DNA from: Serratia liquefaciens
Lineage (GTDB): Bacteria > Pseudomonadota > Gammaproteobacteria > Enterobacterales > Enterobacteriaceae
Direction of reading: 5' to 3'
Length of the DNA: 64,000 nt
Assembly: GCF_027594825.1 (NCBI RefSeq)
Contig: NZ_CP088930.1
Span: 558,001 to 622,000, forward strand
In this document: positions 9,550 to 18,085 of the stretch, one piece after another
Layout of the letters: each line of letters begins with the position of its first letter
How positions within the stretch are numbered: the first letter of the stretch is position 1
Notes under the pieces: generated by a model
What the model was told of the DNA's origin: nothing
What the model saw: only the letters and a program-made list of their open reading frames with translations
Database searches by the model: none
Made by a program: the position numbers and the translations under genes

Positions 9550-10518
9550 CTAAAGGGCCCCTCTCTCCACCATCGTCGCCATATAAAGGTCAAGCACCCC
9601 CTGGTGATTAACCTGAACGCAAACACGTTGCTTCGGTTTCCCACTCCACTCATCAATCGGATAACGTTTCACCCCCTCTTTAAGCAGGGTATGTCCGATG
9701 GCGGGCCCTTCGGTAATGACCCGTATCGCGCCGACTTTGACGTCGAACAGCTCAGGGGCAATCGCATAGGCAATGGCCGAAGAGTCGTGCACATAAAACC
9801 CTTCCATACCCACTTCCCGTTGGTGAAAATCAGCATAAAAACGCGTTATGCGATAAATGAACTCACCGTAGCGTGTTGAATCCAAGCGTAGTCGATCAAT
9901 ATATTCGCTGGTCATTACCGTTTGCTGAGTAACGTCCAGCCCAACGACAGTCACCGGCCAGTTAGTGGTCATCACTTTGTCGGCCGCATGCGGGTCGCCG
10001 ATGATATTGGCTTCCGCAAAGGGGGTCACATTGCCGCTATGGCCGTTATGACCAAATGCCCCGCCCATGATAATCACCTCTTTGACCAGACCGGCAATGC
10101 TGGGGTCCTTTTCAACCGCCAGGGCCAGATTGGTCAGCCTGCCTACGGCGATAAGCGTGATTTCGCCAGGATGGGCTTTTAGGGTGTCGATAATATAATC
10201 ATGGGCCGCTCGCTTATCGATGCCCTGATAATCCCCTGCGGGGATATCGATATCGCCCAAACCATTGTGCCCATGCACAAAGGTGGTTGGCTCACCTGCC
10301 GCGACAACCAGCGGGGTATCTGCGCCCATGGCGACATCCGCTGTCAGACCAAATTTCTGCTTGATATACAACGCATTTCTTGTGGCATTCTCGATAGTGG
10401 CATTGCCAAAAACCGTGGTGATCCCCACCAGTTCTATCTGCTCGCTGGCATGCGCCAGCAGTATCGCCATGCTGTCATCAATACCGGGGTCCGTATCAAA
10501 AATGACTTTTTTCTTCAT
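9550..10518 (-). CDS. Nucleoside hydrolase (IunH family)
   Basis: A 322-residue hydrolase of the inosine-uridine-preferring family, which splits nucleosides into base and ribose. The calcium-binding signature is DTDPGIDD at residues 8-15 (D10, D14 and D15 are the expected ligands). HGHNGLGD, the MGGAFGHNGHSGN segment with Ala-Glu-Asn ligands (PFAEANI) and the late YVHDSSAIAYA motif with the metal Asp are present. Its ATG overlaps the permease stop codon by four bases (ATGA), so the two are co-translated. Substrate preference cannot be decided. The protein ends only 10 bases from the convergent regulator gene. Confidence 0.92.
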   Translation of the reverse strand: MKKKVIFDTDPGIDDSMAILLAHASEQIELVGITTVFGNATIENATRNALYIKQKFGLTADVAMGADTPLVVAAGEPTTFVHGHNGLGDIDIPAGDYQGIDKRAAHDYIIDTLKAHPGEITLIAVGRLTNLALAVEKDPSIAGLVKEVIIMGGAFGHNGHSGNVTPFAEANIIGDPHAADKVMTTNWPVTVVGLDVTQQTVMTSEYIDRLRLDSTRYGEFIYRITRFYADFHQREVGMEGFYVHDSSAIAYAIAPELFDVKVGAIRVITEGPAIGHTLLKEGVKRYPIDEWSGKPKQRVCVQVNHQGVLDLYMATMVERGAL

Positions 10519-11732
10519 GAATATATTTCCTTTGTGGATTTGGTGTTTTCAATCTTCTCAAGCAGCAGACAGGCAACGATGGCCATACACACGGTGGTAA
10601 AGCCCAGCGCCGTCATCAACATCGCACTGGCCACGCCGAACCTTTCGACTATGGCGGCAGACAAGGCCGGTGAAACCGTGCTGCCGACCGTCCCGCACGT
10701 CAGTAAGAAGGTGACCAGCACCGCCGGGGAATTCTTAACCTGTTGCGAGCCAACGGAAATGCCTAATTTATAAACGCACGAGGTCAGGAAACCGAAGCCG
10801 AGGGTGAGGGTCAGGAACACTTTCGGACTGGGGGTCATGCTTAAGTAAAAGGTCAGCACAATGGCGATGAGAGAGACTGCCACCAGCATTTTCCGCGCCG
10901 GGATCCTGTTCACCAGGACGGCCGCGGTGATCAAACCAAACACGGATGGCCCCCAATAGTTGCCTACGGCCGCACCGGACTGCGCCGCTGACAAACCAAA
11001 CGCCTGCTGCAGATAGCTGGGCGACCAGGTCAGGAAAGTGCTCTGGGCGAACAGATAGACACAGAGCGCGAACCCCATTAAAACCACTCTGGGAGTCATG
11101 ATCTCTCGGAAGTTAAAACCACGATTATTGGCGTTAGCATCACCATCGCGGCTTTCGGCCAGGTCCTCTTTGGGATAGCGCAAAACAAAGGTGCTGATAA
11201 ACACCAGCGCGGCAATCACGCCCGCCAATCCGTAGGCGGTGGTCCATTGCATATTGGCGGCGACGATCATCGTCGCCATCGAGGGAAAGATAAAACCGGA
11301 GGCGCTAAAAGCACAATCAGTGGCGATAAAGGCAGAAGCGCGTTTGTTTTCGTTGAAAACCTTGGATATCAGCACCGCGCCGCCCGACAAGCCGGTGCCG
11401 CAGCAGGTGCCCAGAATAAAAAGATAGCCTGAGACGACAAACGGATTTCTGACATCCAGAAACACCAACGCGGCCAGCACAATCAGAAAAATGGCGTAGG
11501 TGATGCGCAGGATGTGGCGGATCTCAAATCGGGAATACACCGCCATCGAAATGAACGTTCCCAAAAGAGTGCCGCCGGTCAGGTAAGAAAACATCGCTGC
11601 GGCGTCCGTGATGCCCATACCCAGATAGACAGACATCGGTTTAATGACAATGCCTATCTGAGTGAGGAGACCGGCCATCACCATATAGGTCATAAATGAG
11701 ACAGACAGTAAGGTGGCTTGGTAAGAACTCAT
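10515..11732 (-). CDS. MFS transporter, TsgA-like; probable nucleoside permease
   Basis: A 12-helix major-facilitator protein of 405 residues. Alignment from memory shows TsgA-like blocks (ATDCAFSASGFIFPS, VGSQQVKNSP, LLTCGTVGS). It is the first gene of a two-gene operon with a nucleoside hydrolase, so import of a nucleoside-like substrate is a reasonable inference; TsgA itself has no firmly assigned substrate. Upstream lie a CRP-like site and two operator-like repeats. Confidence 0.82.
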   Translation of the reverse strand: MSSYQATLLSVSFMTYMVMAGLLTQIGIVIKPMSVYLGMGITDAAAMFSYLTGGTLLGTFISMAVYSRFEIRHILRITYAIFLIVLAALVFLDVRNPFVVSGYLFILGTCCGTGLSGGAVLISKVFNENKRASAFIATDCAFSASGFIFPSMATMIVAANMQWTTAYGLAGVIAALVFISTFVLRYPKEDLAESRDGDANANNRGFNFREIMTPRVVLMGFALCVYLFAQSTFLTWSPSYLQQAFGLSAAQSGAAVGNYWGPSVFGLITAAVLVNRIPARKMLVAVSLIAIVLTFYLSMTPSPKVFLTLTLGFGFLTSCVYKLGISVGSQQVKNSPAVLVTFLLTCGTVGSTVSPALSAAIVERFGVASAMLMTALGFTTVCMAIVACLLLEKIENTKSTKEIYS

Positions 11733-11748
11733 GGTTTTCCCCGAAAAG

Positions 11749-11762
11749 GTTTAACGTTACAC
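11749..11762. promoter_or_regulatory. Candidate LacI-family operator 1
   Basis: GTTTAACGTTACAC contains the perfect palindrome TAACGTTA with a central CG, typical of LacI-family operators. It ends 17 bases from the permease start, where a bound repressor would block transcription or early elongation. A near copy lies at 11943-11956. Confidence 0.55.
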
Positions 11763-11795
11763 CATTTTATTTTGTTTTATGTGACGACAAGTTGA

Positions 11796-11811
11796 AGTGA
11801 TCGGGTTCACA
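11796..11811. promoter_or_regulatory. CRP-like site
   Basis: AGTGA-TCGGGT-TCACA matches the TGTGA-N6-TCACA consensus at 9 of 10 positions, 64-79 bases before the permease start. This fits catabolite control of nucleoside scavenging. Confidence 0.6.
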
Positions 11812-11942
11812 ATTAAGTTAAATGAGCGTTAATGTTGCGTGAAGTGAGATAACGATCGGCTTTTGCTCAGAATGTGAGGATAGGATGTGAGTTTGACTCT
11901 CAAAGGCAGTGAGCCAGGTTTTATATAGCAGAACTCATTAAG

Positions 11943-11956
11943 GTTTATCGTTACAC
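11943..11956. promoter_or_regulatory. Candidate LacI-family operator 2
   Basis: GTTTATCGTTACAC matches operator 1 at 13 of 14 positions, with flanks AAGG and C(A/T)TTTT also shared. The centres are about 194 bp apart, which would allow loop formation. The rest of the 11733-12067 gap shows no further gene. Confidence 0.5.
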
Positions 11957-12015
11957 CTTTTAGTGTTAATAAGGCGTATTGCCGAAGGAAGGTACGCATA
12001 CTGAATTTCAGACAG

Positions 12016-12041
12016 CAAAAAGGGCCGCCGAAGCGACCCTT
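12016..12041 (-). terminator. Terminator of tonB
   Basis: Read on the minus strand, AAGGGTCGC-TTCG-GCGGCCCTT followed by TTT forms a TTCG-capped hairpin with one G-T pair, 27 bases after the tonB stop. Confidence 0.85.
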
Positions 12042-12067
12042 GTCTTTAATTAACCCTAACCTGCCGG

Positions 12068-12844
<777 letters not shown>

Positions 12845-12850
12845 TTAAAT

Positions 12851-12869
12851 GCAAATAGCAATCATATTC
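12851..12869. promoter_or_regulatory. Possible Fur box upstream of tonB
   Basis: On the minus strand GAATATGATTGCTATTTGC matches the 19-bp Fur consensus at about 11 positions and lies 37-55 bases before the tonB start. tonB is iron-regulated by Fur in enterobacteria. The match is moderate. Confidence 0.45.
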
Positions 12870-13010
12870 AATAACGAATGGCAAACTATCGCTCTAATCG
12901 TCGTTATTCATCGCTAAAACCTGCAAACTCATGGGGATATTAACCTTTCATTTGCCTTTTCACTGAGGCTTTTACACGCTTCATTAACCTGATTTACCGC
13001 CGCCAAAACC

Positions 13011-13032
13011 AAAAAACCCGCCGTAGCGGGTT
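13011..13032 (-). terminator. Terminator of queH
   Basis: On the minus strand AACCCGC-TACG-GCGGGTT followed by TTTT. It lies 20 bases past the queH stop, after an exact second copy of the last 12 bases of the gene (GATGAAGAATAA). Confidence 0.85.
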
Positions 13033-13051
13033 ATTCTTCATCAATGTGGCG

Positions 13052-13705
13052 TTATTCTTCATCGCCGTAATACAGCACGCCCAGTTTGATCAGCGGTCGG
13101 CCCTGAGCTTTGCGGTGCAGGTTGGTGTCACGAAGTGAATAAACGCACCCACAATACTCCTGCTGGTAGAAGCGCTCACGCTTGCTGATGTCGATCATTC
13201 GCGACGCGCCGCCTTTTTTACGCCAGTTGTAATCCCAATACTCGAGATCCGGATATTTTTCTGCCGCACGCACGCCACAGTCGGTGATTTGCTGCATGTT
13301 CTTCCAGCGCGAGATGCCCAGCGAACTGGAGATGGTGTCATAACCATTTTCGTGCGCATACAGCGCGGTACGTTCGAAACGCATGTCGAAGCACATGGTG
13401 CAACGGATGCCGCGCTCGGGTTCATGCTCCATCCCTTTGGCGCGGGCAAACCAGTTATCGGTATCGTAATCGGCGTCAATAATGGGGACGCCGTGCTGCT
13501 CGGCAAAACGGATGTTCTCGTCTTTGCGCAGCAGATATTCCTTTTGCGGATGGATGTTCGGGTTATAGAAGAAAATGGCGTACTCGATACCGGAGGCCTG
13601 AATGGCTTCCATCACCTCACCGGAACAGGGAGCACAGCAGGAGTGCAGCAGCAGTTTGCTTTTGCCCTCAGGCAAGTTGAGTTTCTCTCTAACCAGTTCC
13701 GTCAT
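13052..13705 (-). CDS. queH: Epoxyqueuosine reductase QueH
   Basis: Catalyses the last step of queuosine tRNA modification, reducing epoxyqueuosine to queuosine. It is the cobalamin-independent enzyme, non-homologous to QueG (DUF208 family). In this 217-residue protein the expected iron-sulfur ligands are visible: C23-C24 in HSCCAPC, and C102 and C105 in [10 protein letters not shown]. The C-terminal C185-x-C187 pair (YCGC) fits the redox disulfide. It is inserted between tonB and yciI, which are neighbours in E. coli, and transcribed in the same direction as tonB. Confidence 0.92.
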   Translation of the reverse strand: MTELVREKLNLPEGKSKLLLHSCCAPCSGEVMEAIQASGIEYAIFFYNPNIHPQKEYLLRKDENIRFAEQHGVPIIDADYDTDNWFARAKGMEHEPERGIRCTMCFDMRFERTALYAHENGYDTISSSLGISRWKNMQQITDCGVRAAEKYPDLEYWDYNWRKKGGASRMIDISKRERFYQQEYCGCVYSLRDTNLHRKAQGRPLIKLGVLYYGDEE

Positions 13706-13885
13706 TTCTCTACCTCACAAACCTTGTCCAATGAATCACGCGGCCGCACTATACGAATAAACACTAGCGGCTTCAAGGCATAAGCGCCAGCCGTGGCTAA
13801 ATTCCAGCGGGCGGGCATTCCCTTGTTTCGTCTTTTGCGTTACTTTAAATTTACCGTTCTATAGCAATGATTTTAAAGGTGAAAC

Positions 13886-14182
13886 ATGCTGTATCTGATC
13901 TACGCGCAAGACGTCCCCAACTCACTGGAAAACCGCCTGTCGGTACGCCCTGCGCACCTGGCGCGCCTGCAGACTCTTCGTGATGAAGGCCGTTTGGTGG
14001 TTGCCGGCCCCAACCCCGCCATCGACAGCAACGATCCGGGCAGCGCCGGTTTCAGCGGCTCCACCGTTATTGCAGAGTTCGCCTCGCTGGCGGACGCACA
14101 AGCCTGGGCGGAACAAGATCCCTACGTCGCAGCTGGAGTTTATGCCGATGTGACGGTAAAACCCTTCAAACAAGTGTTCTAA
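13886..14182 (+). CDS. yciI: YciI-like protein
   Basis: A 98-residue protein of the YciI/YCII family, a ferredoxin-like fold with a conserved His-Asp pair thought to be catalytic. The start [20 protein letters not shown] and the length match E. coli YciI, which also lies beside tonB. No biological substrate is known. In E. coli cls follows; here a 4.2-kb insertion separates them. Confidence 0.93.
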   Translation: MLYLIYAQDVPNSLENRLSVRPAHLARLQTLRDEGRLVVAGPNPAIDSNDPGSAGFSGSTVIAEFASLADAQAWAEQDPYVAAGVYADVTVKPFKQVF

Positions 14183-14189
14183 CTTTAAT

Positions 14190-14223
14190 GACAACCCGCT
14201 GCTTTTTCGCCGCGGTGGGTTGT
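14190..14223 (+). terminator. Weak hairpin after yciI
   Basis: ACAACCC and GGGTTGT bracket a 20-nt apical part that can pair further (GC..GC). There is no real T tract after it, so terminator function is uncertain. Confidence 0.35.
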
Positions 14224-14300
14224 TAACACTGGCAGAGCGAGCGACACCAATAGGGAAGTTTGATTTTAGCCATTTAGCATCCACCCGTTAAATCGCAGAC

Positions 14301-14329
14301 AAAAAAAAGCCAGCACGGAGTGGCTGGCT
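14301..14329 (-). terminator. Orphan minus-strand terminator
   Basis: On the minus strand AGCCAGC, an 8-nt loop and GCTGGCT are followed by eight T. This is a textbook intrinsic terminator, yet the nearest annotated minus-strand gene ends at 14863, with a plus-strand gene between. The 14183-14525 gap holds no other feature. Confidence 0.65.
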
Positions 14330-14525
14330 AAAGGGTTCTTCGAGGGATATCTTGTTCGATAAACATACTCCCTTCGCCGCTGAATTCGCCATCTATCGGT
14401 GCAATAGGCAAAGCCTGAACCGCTTATTTTTAGCCCCCGCGTGGAAACTTCACTTCTCTGACCTACACTTTAGCCGTAGTCAATACTTGGACTTTTCCCT
14501 CTTGCTCTGTGTAAAAGGAACAGCG

Positions 14526-14789
14526 ATGAAAGCAACCAAATATCTGCTGGCAGTACTGGCATTCACCTCCTTCTCTTCCATGGCCGCCATTGAAATCACC
14601 AAGGAAGAAGCGGCAAAGCATACCGAAATTGGCCCAGTCACCATTTCGCAAGACGGTGATGATACCGTCGGTATCGATCACGCAAGACTGTCCAAAGCGG
14701 TGGATGAAAAAGGCGGGAAATACTATGTCATTATCGGCCGCGAAGGGAAAACCTCCTTCGAAACCATCAATGCCGTGGCCTACAAATAA
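14526..14789 (+). CDS. DUF1471 (YdgH/BhsA/McbA family) small periplasmic protein
   Basis: An 87-residue secreted protein: signal peptide (about 1-20, MKATKYLLAVLAFTSFSSMA) and one DUF1471 domain (IGPVTISQDGDDTVGIDHARLS, KYYVIIGREGKTSFETINAVAYK). Family members are envelope stress and biofilm-modulating proteins. The start at 14526 was chosen over an in-frame ATG at 14352, because it gives a proper signal peptide and has AAAGGA 7 bases upstream. It stands alone between yciI and the tetR gene. Confidence 0.88.
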   Translation: MKATKYLLAVLAFTSFSSMAAIEITKEEAAKHTEIGPVTISQDGDDTVGIDHARLSKAVDEKGGKYYVIIGREGKTSFETINAVAYK

Positions 14790-14862
14790 CGCCTGAAAAC
14801 TTAAGTGACGTATTAACGCGGCGGTAACTCAGGCCGCGTTAATCCTGATCCACTAAAAAGGT

Positions 14863-15417
14863 TCAGCGACTCTCGGCGTTTTGCAATATCAATGCCTGCA
14901 TATCCGCAAACATGGCATCCCACTCCGCCGGGTCAATCTCCATCAAGCCAAAGTAACGCAGCATAAATGCCCCTTCGGTGGCCAAAAATGCCAGCCGCGC
15001 GCGCTTGCCTTCCTCAGTGGCTAAATCCAGTCCGGCGATCCGACTACGGTACCATTCACGCGTGCTGTCCAGATGCTCCGGCGTTTGGATCAAGGTTGCC
15101 ATCAGCCCCGCCGCCTTGGCGCTGGAGGCCTGATCGGAGCTCCTGGTTGCCTGTAGATGCGCCTTAACAGTCGTGCTGGCCGAGGGATTTTCGCCGGCAA
15201 TCTCGTCGAAGACTCGTTCATAGGCCTTCCCCCAGCGATCGAACATCGCATCAATCAGCGCGTCTTTGCTGCCAAAACAATACTGCACCCCACCTTTGGA
15301 AATCCCCATGGCCCTGGCGACGGAGTCAATGGTCAGCCCGGCGGCGCCCTGCGTGGCGACAATCTCTTCGGCCACGTCCAGAACCTTGTCACGATCGATG
15401 CTGCGTTGACGTCCCAT
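14863..15417 (-). CDS. TetR-family repressor, SmvR-like
   Basis: A 184-residue regulator: N-terminal helix-turn-helix (about 28-55, LTIDSVARAMGISKGGVQYCFGSKDAL) and a C-terminal ligand-binding helix bundle. It is divergent from an SmvA-like efflux gene, the arrangement of smvR-smvA in Klebsiella and relatives, where SmvR represses the cationic-biocide pump. A perfect 10-bp palindrome CATACGTATG lies 22 bases before its start in the shared promoter region. Confidence 0.88.
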   Translation of the reverse strand: MGRQRSIDRDKVLDVAEEIVATQGAAGLTIDSVARAMGISKGGVQYCFGSKDALIDAMFDRWGKAYERVFDEIAGENPSASTTVKAHLQATRSSDQASSAKAAGLMATLIQTPEHLDSTREWYRSRIAGLDLATEEGKRARLAFLATEGAFMLRYFGLMEIDPAEWDAMFADMQALILQNAESR

Positions 15418-15438
15418 TGAGAAACCCTCTTTTCAATA

Positions 15439-15448
15439 CATACGTATG
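15439..15448. promoter_or_regulatory. Candidate TetR operator
   Basis: CATACGTATG is a perfect palindrome in the tetR/smvA-like divergent region, followed by TATATATTAC and AGTATACC. This suits autorepression and control of the pump. Exact operator limits are not determined. Confidence 0.5.
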
Positions 15449-15539
15449 GATATATATTACGCCAGTATACCACCCGGCAATCCCGAGCGGTAACCTGAAA
15501 GCCACGCACCCGCGTCGCTTGTTTTTTTGGAATAATATT

Positions 15540-17012
15540 ATGCACGTAAACAACCGCTGGTTGATCCTGGCAATGATTTCCAGCGCGCTATTTTTGATTA
15601 TTATCGACATGACGGTACTTTACACCGCCTTGCCACGGCTGACCCTGGCGCTGGATGCCAGCGCCTCGCAAAAATTATGGATCATCAATGCCTACCCACT
15701 GGTGGTCGCCGGTTTGCTGCCCGGTGCCGGCATGTTGAGCGATCGCCTCGGCCACAAGCGGTTGTTTATTGCCGGGTTGCCGGTATTTGCCGTCGCCTCT
15801 CTTTGTGCGGCCTTTTCTCCCTCGGCCGAATGGCTGATCGCCGCCCGCGTCTTCCTTGCGGTAGGTGCCGCGATGATGATGCCGGCTACCCTGTCCATTG
15901 TCCGTCATGTCTTTACTGATGAGCGTGAGCGCGCGCTGGCGATTGGTATCTGGGCGGCAGTGGCCTCTGGCGGAGCTGCCATTGGGCCGGTGGTTGGCGG
16001 CGTGCTGCTGGAGTATTTCTGGTGGGGCTCGGTGTTTTTGATCAACGTTCCCGTGGTGATGGTGGTGCTCCCCTTAGCTTGGCGGTTGATCCCCCACTGT
16101 GGCGGTGAAAATAAGTCGCCTTACGACATCATCGGCTCAGTGCAAATCATGGCCGGTCTGGTGGGCTGCATTTATGCATTGAAGGAGTTAAGCAAGGCGT
16201 CCCCCTCCTTTAGCGCAATGGCCATTGCCGCTGCTGTCGGCATTTTCTCGCTTTGGCGGTTTGTTCGCCGCCAACGGCAGTCCCGCAGCCCGATGATAGA
16301 CTTCACATTGTTTAAAAATCGGCTGTTCGCCGGCGGCGTCGGGGTGGCGCTGGTGTCGATGATCGCGTTGGTCGGAGTGGAACTGGTGCTGACTCAGCGG
16401 CTGCAACTGGTACTCGAACTTAGTCCGTTGCAGGCCGCACTGTTTATTCTGCCCATTCCGCTGGCCTCAGCGCTGGCTGGCCCCATGGCCGGTTTGCTGC
16501 TGCCGCGCTACGGCGAGCGCAGCATGATCCTCGGCGGCTTTATCCTGACCGGCCTAGGCATCGCCGGCCTGGCCCTGCTTTACCAGAGCAGCCTGGTGCT
16601 GCAGCTGATTTGCCTGTTCATCGCCGGTTTTGGTTTGGGGGGCGTGATTACGGCAGCCTCCACCGCCATCATGCTAAATGCCCCGGAAGAAAAATCCGGT
16701 ATGGCCGCGTCGATCGAGGATGTGTCCTATGAGTTGGGCGGCGTTCTGGGTATCACACTGCTCGGCGGGTTGATGACCGCCATTTATAGCCACAGTCTGG
16801 AACTGCCGGCGAGCCTGCCGGTGAGTGATATCGCCTACGACAGTATCGACGAAGCCCTGCGGCTGGCCGCCAATCTGGCTGCCGATCAGGCAGAGCAGCT
16901 TAAACAACTGGCGCGGCTGGCATTCGACCGCGCGTTTATCGTCGTGTTGATTGCGGCCGCTGTATTGATGGCACTGGGCGCCGGCGTGGCAAAAATGGCA
17001 TTGCGCAAGTAA
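15540..17012 (+). CDS. smvA: MFS efflux pump, SmvA-like (DHA2, 14 helices)
   Basis: A 490-residue drug:H+ antiporter of the 14-helix DHA2 group. The family signature GPVVGGVLLEYFWWGSVFLINVP (helix 5 motif C) and the SmvA-like opening with ID-x-TVL and LWIINAYPLVVAGLLPGAG are present. SmvA exports methyl viologen, acriflavine and cationic biocides in Salmonella and Klebsiella. The name rests on similarity and on the divergent TetR neighbour, so substrate is inferred. The start at 15540 (MHVNNRWL) begins at the first transmembrane helix. An upstream in-frame ATG at 15417 would overlap the regulator start. Confidence 0.78.
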   Translation: MHVNNRWLILAMISSALFLIIIDMTVLYTALPRLTLALDASASQKLWIINAYPLVVAGLLPGAGMLSDRLGHKRLFIAGLPVFAVASLCAAFSPSAEWLIAARVFLAVGAAMMMPATLSIVRHVFTDERERALAIGIWAAVASGGAAIGPVVGGVLLEYFWWGSVFLINVPVVMVVLPLAWRLIPHCGGENKSPYDIIGSVQIMAGLVGCIYALKELSKASPSFSAMAIAAAVGIFSLWRFVRRQRQSRSPMIDFTLFKNRLFAGGVGVALVSMIALVGVELVLTQRLQLVLELSPLQAALFILPIPLASALAGPMAGLLLPRYGERSMILGGFILTGLGIAGLALLYQSSLVLQLICLFIAGFGLGGVITAASTAIMLNAPEEKSGMAASIEDVSYELGGVLGITLLGGLMTAIYSHSLELPASLPVSDIAYDSIDEALRLAANLAADQAEQLKQLARLAFDRAFIVVLIAAAVLMALGAGVAKMALRK

Positions 17013-17074
17013 TGGTCGAAAGCTGCTGTTGTTGTTAACGCATTCTGCTTAAACTGATTTGGCAATTTGCTTCG

Positions 17075-17145
17075 CGGATTTATCGATATTGGTTTTGACG
17101 ATGGCATTGATGCTTTTGATCGTCTTTAACCCTGCGATAAATCCG
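17075..17145. repeat. Nested inverted repeats upstream of dps
   Basis: Three nested stems: CGGATTTATCG (17075-17085) with CGATAAATCCG (17135-17145), GACGAT (17097) with ATCGTC (17119), and GCAT-TG-ATGC (17104-17113). The structure ends 63 bases before the dps start. No T tract follows, so it is not an obvious terminator for the efflux gene. Confidence 0.6.
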
Positions 17146-17208
17146 GTTACTGTGTTTGTTATGGATATTGTGTAAATCATCGAATCAAATAATCAGGAGA
17201 AGATTATT

Positions 17209-17700
17209 ATGGCAACGACGAAGAAAGCAGCGAAAAACCATATCGGCCTGGACAGCAAACAATCGGCAAAACTCTCGGAAGCCCTGAATGCGCTGCTGGC
17301 GAATTATCAGGTGCTGTATATGAACGTACGCGGCTACCACTGGAACATCTCCGGTCCGCACTTCTTTGAGCTGCACGTCAAATTTGAAGAAACTTATAAC
17401 GATCTGCTGACCAAGGTCGATGAACTGGCGGAGCGTATTTTGACCCTGGGTTCGCAGCCTCGCCATGCCTTCAGCGATTACCTGAAAACTTCCGACATCA
17501 AGGAAGACACCAACGTCACCGACGATAAAGGCACGCTAAGCGGTTTATTGCACGGCTATTCGGTGCTGCTGCAACAGCAGCGTGAACTGCTGACGCTGGC
17601 CGCCGATGCCGGTGATGAAGGGACAGCTTCATTGATGAGCGATTACATCAAAGAGCAGGAAAAACAGGTGTGGATGCTTAACGCCTACCTGGGAAAATAA
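17209..17700 (+). CDS. dps: Dps-family ferritin-like DNA-protection protein
   Basis: Forms dodecamers that oxidise and store iron and shield DNA in starvation and oxidative stress. In the 163 residues the ferroxidase set is complete at Dps spacing: H44 and H56 with E60, D71 and E75 (E. coli H51, H63, D67, D78, E82). The lysine-rich N-terminal tail (KKAAKN) suits DNA binding. A good ribosome site CAGGAG lies 9-10 bases upstream. It is more divergent than an E. coli Dps orthologue would be, so it may be a second Dps paralogue of the genome. Strong hairpins flank it on both sides. Confidence 0.93.
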   Translation: MATTKKAAKNHIGLDSKQSAKLSEALNALLANYQVLYMNVRGYHWNISGPHFFELHVKFEETYNDLLTKVDELAERILTLGSQPRHAFSDYLKTSDIKEDTNVTDDKGTLSGLLHGYSVLLQQQRELLTLAADAGDEGTASLMSDYIKEQEKQVWMLNAYLGK

Positions 17701-17720
17701 TCCCAACCTGTGCTAACAAA

Positions 17721-17740
17721 ACAGTCCCCTCAGGGACTGT
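17721..17740. repeat. 20-nt hairpin, copy 1
   Basis: ACAGTCCCCTCAGGGACTGT, a perfect 8-bp stem with a CTCA loop, 21 bases after the dps stop. There is no T tract. An identical copy is at 17882-17901. Confidence 0.85.
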
Positions 17741-17803
17741 TAGGCCGTTGACAAACATATAATGTTTGGCGGCAGCCGCTAAAGATTTTGAAAATAAATC
17801 AGG

Positions 17804-17871
17804 AAAATCAATTTATTGATTTTCGGCTGATAACACAAAGGGGGAAAAACCACGCTTTTCTCCCCCTTTGT
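17804..17871. repeat. Two further strong hairpins between the repeated copies
   Basis: AAAATCAA-TTTA-TTGATTTT (17804-17823), then ACAAAGGGGG / CCCCCTTTGT (17835-17871), a perfect 10-bp stem. The 17741-17881 interval has no plausible open frame and may be a structured RNA. Confidence 0.6.
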
Positions 17872-17881
17872 CAATAATCTG

Positions 17882-17909
17882 ACAGTCCCCTCAGGGACTG
17901 TTTTCGTTT
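17882..17909 (+). terminator. 20-nt hairpin, copy 2, with T tract
   Basis: The same 20 bases as 17721-17740, here followed by TTTCGTTTT, so it can act as an intrinsic terminator for plus-strand RNA (dps readthrough or an independent small RNA). Confidence 0.75.
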
Positions 17910-18085
17910 TACCACTCGTACGACACCACAAACAGCAACGAACGTCGGTGCTGATCGTCCAGGCGACGCCGCACCCGAATGATATGCCGATTGCTGCATG
18001 ACTGGCGTTCCAACCAGCGATGCCTGCGGCGCTGGCTCTGCCGCAACATCCGCCAGCGGCCCACTTCGTTTCTACTGCGTCTCAT
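17909..18085 (-). CDS. yciY: Small basic protein YciY
   Basis: A 58-residue, arginine-rich protein. Residues [16 protein letters not shown] and the SLLF segment near the end match E. coli YciY (57 residues), which also lies beside cls. The start at 18085 is preferred over 18100 because homology begins there; neither has a strong ribosome site. Function unknown. It is divergent from clsA. Confidence 0.8.
   Translation of the reverse strand: MRRSRNEVGRWRMLRQSQRRRHRWLERQSCSNRHIIRVRRRLDDQHRRSLLFVVSYEW

Noticed and set aside
13031..13063. Duplicated 12 bases at the 3' end of queH (GATGAAGAATAA)
   Set aside because: Exact, but only two short copies 21 bases apart; most simply a small slippage event outside the coding region.
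17040..17208. OxyR site before dps
   Set aside because: No spaced ATAG/CTAT pattern could be aligned convincingly.
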